Positions 4,990 through 6,528 of a stretch of DNA of 6,528 nucleotides are shown here, piece by piece. A program made the position numbers and the translations under genes. The number at the start of each line of letters is the position of its first letter. Positions within the stretch are counted from its first letter, which is position 1. The notes below the pieces were generated by a model. That model was not told the DNA's origin, ran no database searches, and saw only the letters and a program-made list of their open reading frames with translations. The stretch lies in assembly GCA_009843725.1 (NCBI GenBank), contig VYCX01000150.1, positions 1 through 6,528 on the forward strand. Direction: 5' to 3'. Origin of the DNA: Boseongicola sp. SB0675_bin_26 (lineage in GTDB: Bacteria; Pseudomonadota; Alphaproteobacteria; Rhodobacterales; Rhodobacteraceae).

Positions 4990-6528
4990 TCAGCTGATCG
5001 CGACTGCCTTCACGGCGCTGTCGATATGGGCCTCGTACTGCTCGAAGTTCTTTGCAAACATCTCGATCAGCTTCTTCGCCTGCGCGTCGTAGGCCGCGCC
5101 GTCGTCCCAGGTCCGGCGTGGGTCCAGCAGGATGTCAGGCACGGCGCTGGCCGTCACGCTGACGGGCACCTCGAAGCCGAAGTTCACGTCCTTGCGGAAT
5201 TGCGAATGTTCAAGCGAGCCGTCGAGCACGGCCGAAAGGAGCGCCCGGGTCGCCTTGATCGGCATGCGCGAGCCGGTTCCGAAGGCTCCGCCTGTCCAGC
5301 CTGTGTTGACAAGCCAGCAGGTTGTGCCGTGGCGGGCGATCTTTTCGCGCAGCAATGCCCCGTAGGTTTCGGGCCGCCTCGGCATGAACGGAGCCCCAAA
5401 GCACGTCGAAAACGTAGGCTCCGGCTCCGTGACCCCGCGTTCCGTGCCGGCGACCTTGGACGTGAAGCCCGACAGGAAGTGATACATTGCCTGTGCAGGG
5501 GTCAGGCGCGCGATCGGCGGAAGGATCCCGAAGGCGTCGCAGGTCAGCATGATCACGTTCTTCGGATGGCCGCCCAGCGCGGACTCCGACGCGTTGGAAA
5601 TGTAGCTCATCGGATAGGCGCAGCGCATGTTGGCGGTCAGGCTGTCGTCGCCGAAGTCGAGATCCTTGGTTTCGGGGTCGAAGACCATGTTCTCGATGAC
5701 GGTGCCGAACTTGAAGCAAGTGTCGTAGATTTCCGGCTCGGCTTCGCGGTTGAGGTCGATGGTCTTGGCGTAGCAGCCGCCTTCGAAATTGAAGATGCCC
5801 CGATCCGACCAGCCATGCTCGTCGTCACCTATCAGGATGCGGCCAGGAACGGCCGACAGAGTGGTCTTGCCCGTGCCCGAAAGCCCGAAGAACACCGCCG
5901 AATCAATCTGGTTGCCCATGGCATGGTTTGCCGAACAGTGCATCGGCATCACGCCCCTTTCAGGCAGGATGTAGTTGAGAACCGAAAACACGGACTTCTT
6001 GTTCTCGCCAGCGTATTCGGTCCCGCCGATGAGAACGATCCTCTGCTCGAGATCCATCGCGATGACCGTTTCGGTCCGGCAGTCGTGCCGTTTCGGGTCG
6101 GCCTGGAATGACGGGCAGTTGATGACCGTGAATTCAGGCGAGAAGCTCTCGAGCTCGTCCCTGTAGGGGCGCCTAAGCAGGTGCCGGATGAAGAGGGAGT
6201 GCCAGGCAAGCTCGGTCACGATTCTGACATCGAGCCGGTGTGCGTTGTCGGCACCTGCATACAGGTCCTGCACGAAATAGTCGCGACCCTTCATGTGTGC
6301 CAGCATGTCGGCATGCAGACGCGCAAAGCCTTCCGGCGACATGGCGCGGGTGCTTTCCCACCAGATGCTCTGCTCAACCGACGGCGTCCTCACGATATGC
6401 TTGTCCTGCGGAGAACGGCCGGTGTACTTGCCTGTGTTGACGAGCAATGTCCCGCCTTGGCCAAGCGTTCCCTCTTCGCGGCAAAGCGCGTGCTGGATCA
6501 GGTCCGGCTCCATCAGGTTGTAGTGGAC
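4990..6528 (-). CDS. pckA: ATP-dependent phosphoenolpyruvate carboxykinase, start outside window
   Basis: PckA converts oxaloacetate and ATP to phosphoenolpyruvate, CO2 and ADP in the cytosol, the entry step of gluconeogenesis from TCA-cycle intermediates. The window holds 512 codons plus the stop. The frame is still open at the right edge (VHYNLMEP...), and alphaproteobacterial enzymes are about 530 aa, so about 20 residues are missing. Counting from the first Met in the window (6513), the hallmarks are [11 protein letters not shown] (28-38), the substrate Lys region [10 protein letters not shown] (167-176), [11 protein letters not shown] (191-201), the P-loop [12 protein letters not shown] (210-221), the metal and PEPCK-specific stretch IGDDEHGW then [10 protein letters not shown] (228-250), and [20 protein letters not shown] (403-422). 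All expected catalytic residues are present and there are no interruptions. The promoter lies outside the window. Confidence 0.97.
   Translation of the reverse strand, partial: VHYNLMEPDLIQHALCREEGTLGQGGTLLVNTGKYTGRSPQDKHIVRTPSVEQSIWWESTRAMSPEGFARLHADMLAHMKGRDYFVQDLYAGADNAHRLDVRIVTELAWHSLFIRHLLRRPYRDELESFSPEFTVINCPSFQADPKRHDCRTETVIAMDLEQRIVLIGGTEYAGENKKSVFSVLNYILPERGVMPMHCSANHAMGNQIDSAVFFGLSGTGKTTLSAVPGRILIGDDEHGWSDRGIFNFEGGCYAKTIDLNREAEPEIYDTCFKFGTVIENMVFDPETKDLDFGDDSLTANMRCAYPMSYISNASESALGGHPKNVIMLTCDAFGILPPIARLTPAQAMYHFLSGFTSKVAGTERGVTEPEPTFSTCFGAPFMPRRPETYGALLREKIARHGTTCWLVNTGWTGGAFGTGSRMPIKATRALLSAVLDGSLEHSQFRKDVNFGFEVPVSVTASAVPDILLDPRRTWDDGAAYDAQAKKLIEMFAKNFEQYEAHIDSAVKAVAIS

Noticed and set aside
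4951..6111. 386-codon plus-strand open frame opposite pckA
   Set aside because: It lies wholly antisense to a clear PEP carboxykinase. Its Arg, Gly and Ala-rich translation has no family features, and long antisense frames are expected in GC-rich genes.

Overview
The window looks like a chromosomal segment of a GC-rich alphaproteobacterium, most likely Rhodobacterales. Two things suggest this: the codon use is strongly G/C-ending, and the ATP-dependent PEP carboxykinase reads like the alphaproteobacterial form. The assignment rests on protein resemblance recalled from families, not on a search.

Layout, left to right. Positions 1-351 hold an unidentified partial reading frame that runs off the left edge on the minus strand, then a stretch with no convincing gene. 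Positions 352-1896 (minus) hold a complete HipBA-type toxin-antitoxin operon: an XRE-family antitoxin (hipB-like, 96 aa) followed 6 bp later by a HipA-type Ser/Thr kinase toxin (415 aa) with all its kinase residues. Just upstream of hipB lies a perfect 18-bp inverted repeat. Its hipB-proximal arm covers a promoter-like -10 box, so it is a good candidate operator.

Positions about 2170-3790 are a graveyard of gene pieces. They comprise the first ~40 codons of a beta-class carbonic anhydrase (minus), a 5'-truncated alpha/beta hydrolase with an altered active site (minus), a ~43-codon piece of a DppB/OppB-type peptide ABC transporter permease (plus), and the C-terminal third of an ISKra4-family transposase (plus). 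The last two are joined in one open frame. These truncated, unrelated pieces beside a toxin-antitoxin operon indicate repeated insertion and deletion, and suggest that hipBA sits in, or at the edge of, an acquired and eroding segment.

Positions 3913-4722 (plus) hold an intact SDR-family, probably NAD-dependent, oxidoreductase. Three bases after its stop is a 27-codon reading frame with a plausible ribosome binding site, possibly the stump of a second operon gene. The rest of the gap to 4989 shows no recognisable gene. Positions 4990-6528 (minus) hold pckA, the ATP-dependent phosphoenolpyruvate carboxykinase. It is complete at its C-terminus and cut by the right edge about 20 codons short of its start.

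Functionally, pckA is a core gluconeogenic gene. The SDR and the dpp and hydrolase remnants look like leftovers of a peripheral uptake and catabolism cluster. HipBA is an independent stress or persistence module. I found no CRISPR array, tRNA, rRNA or clear rho-independent terminator, and nothing that amounts to a wholly new system.
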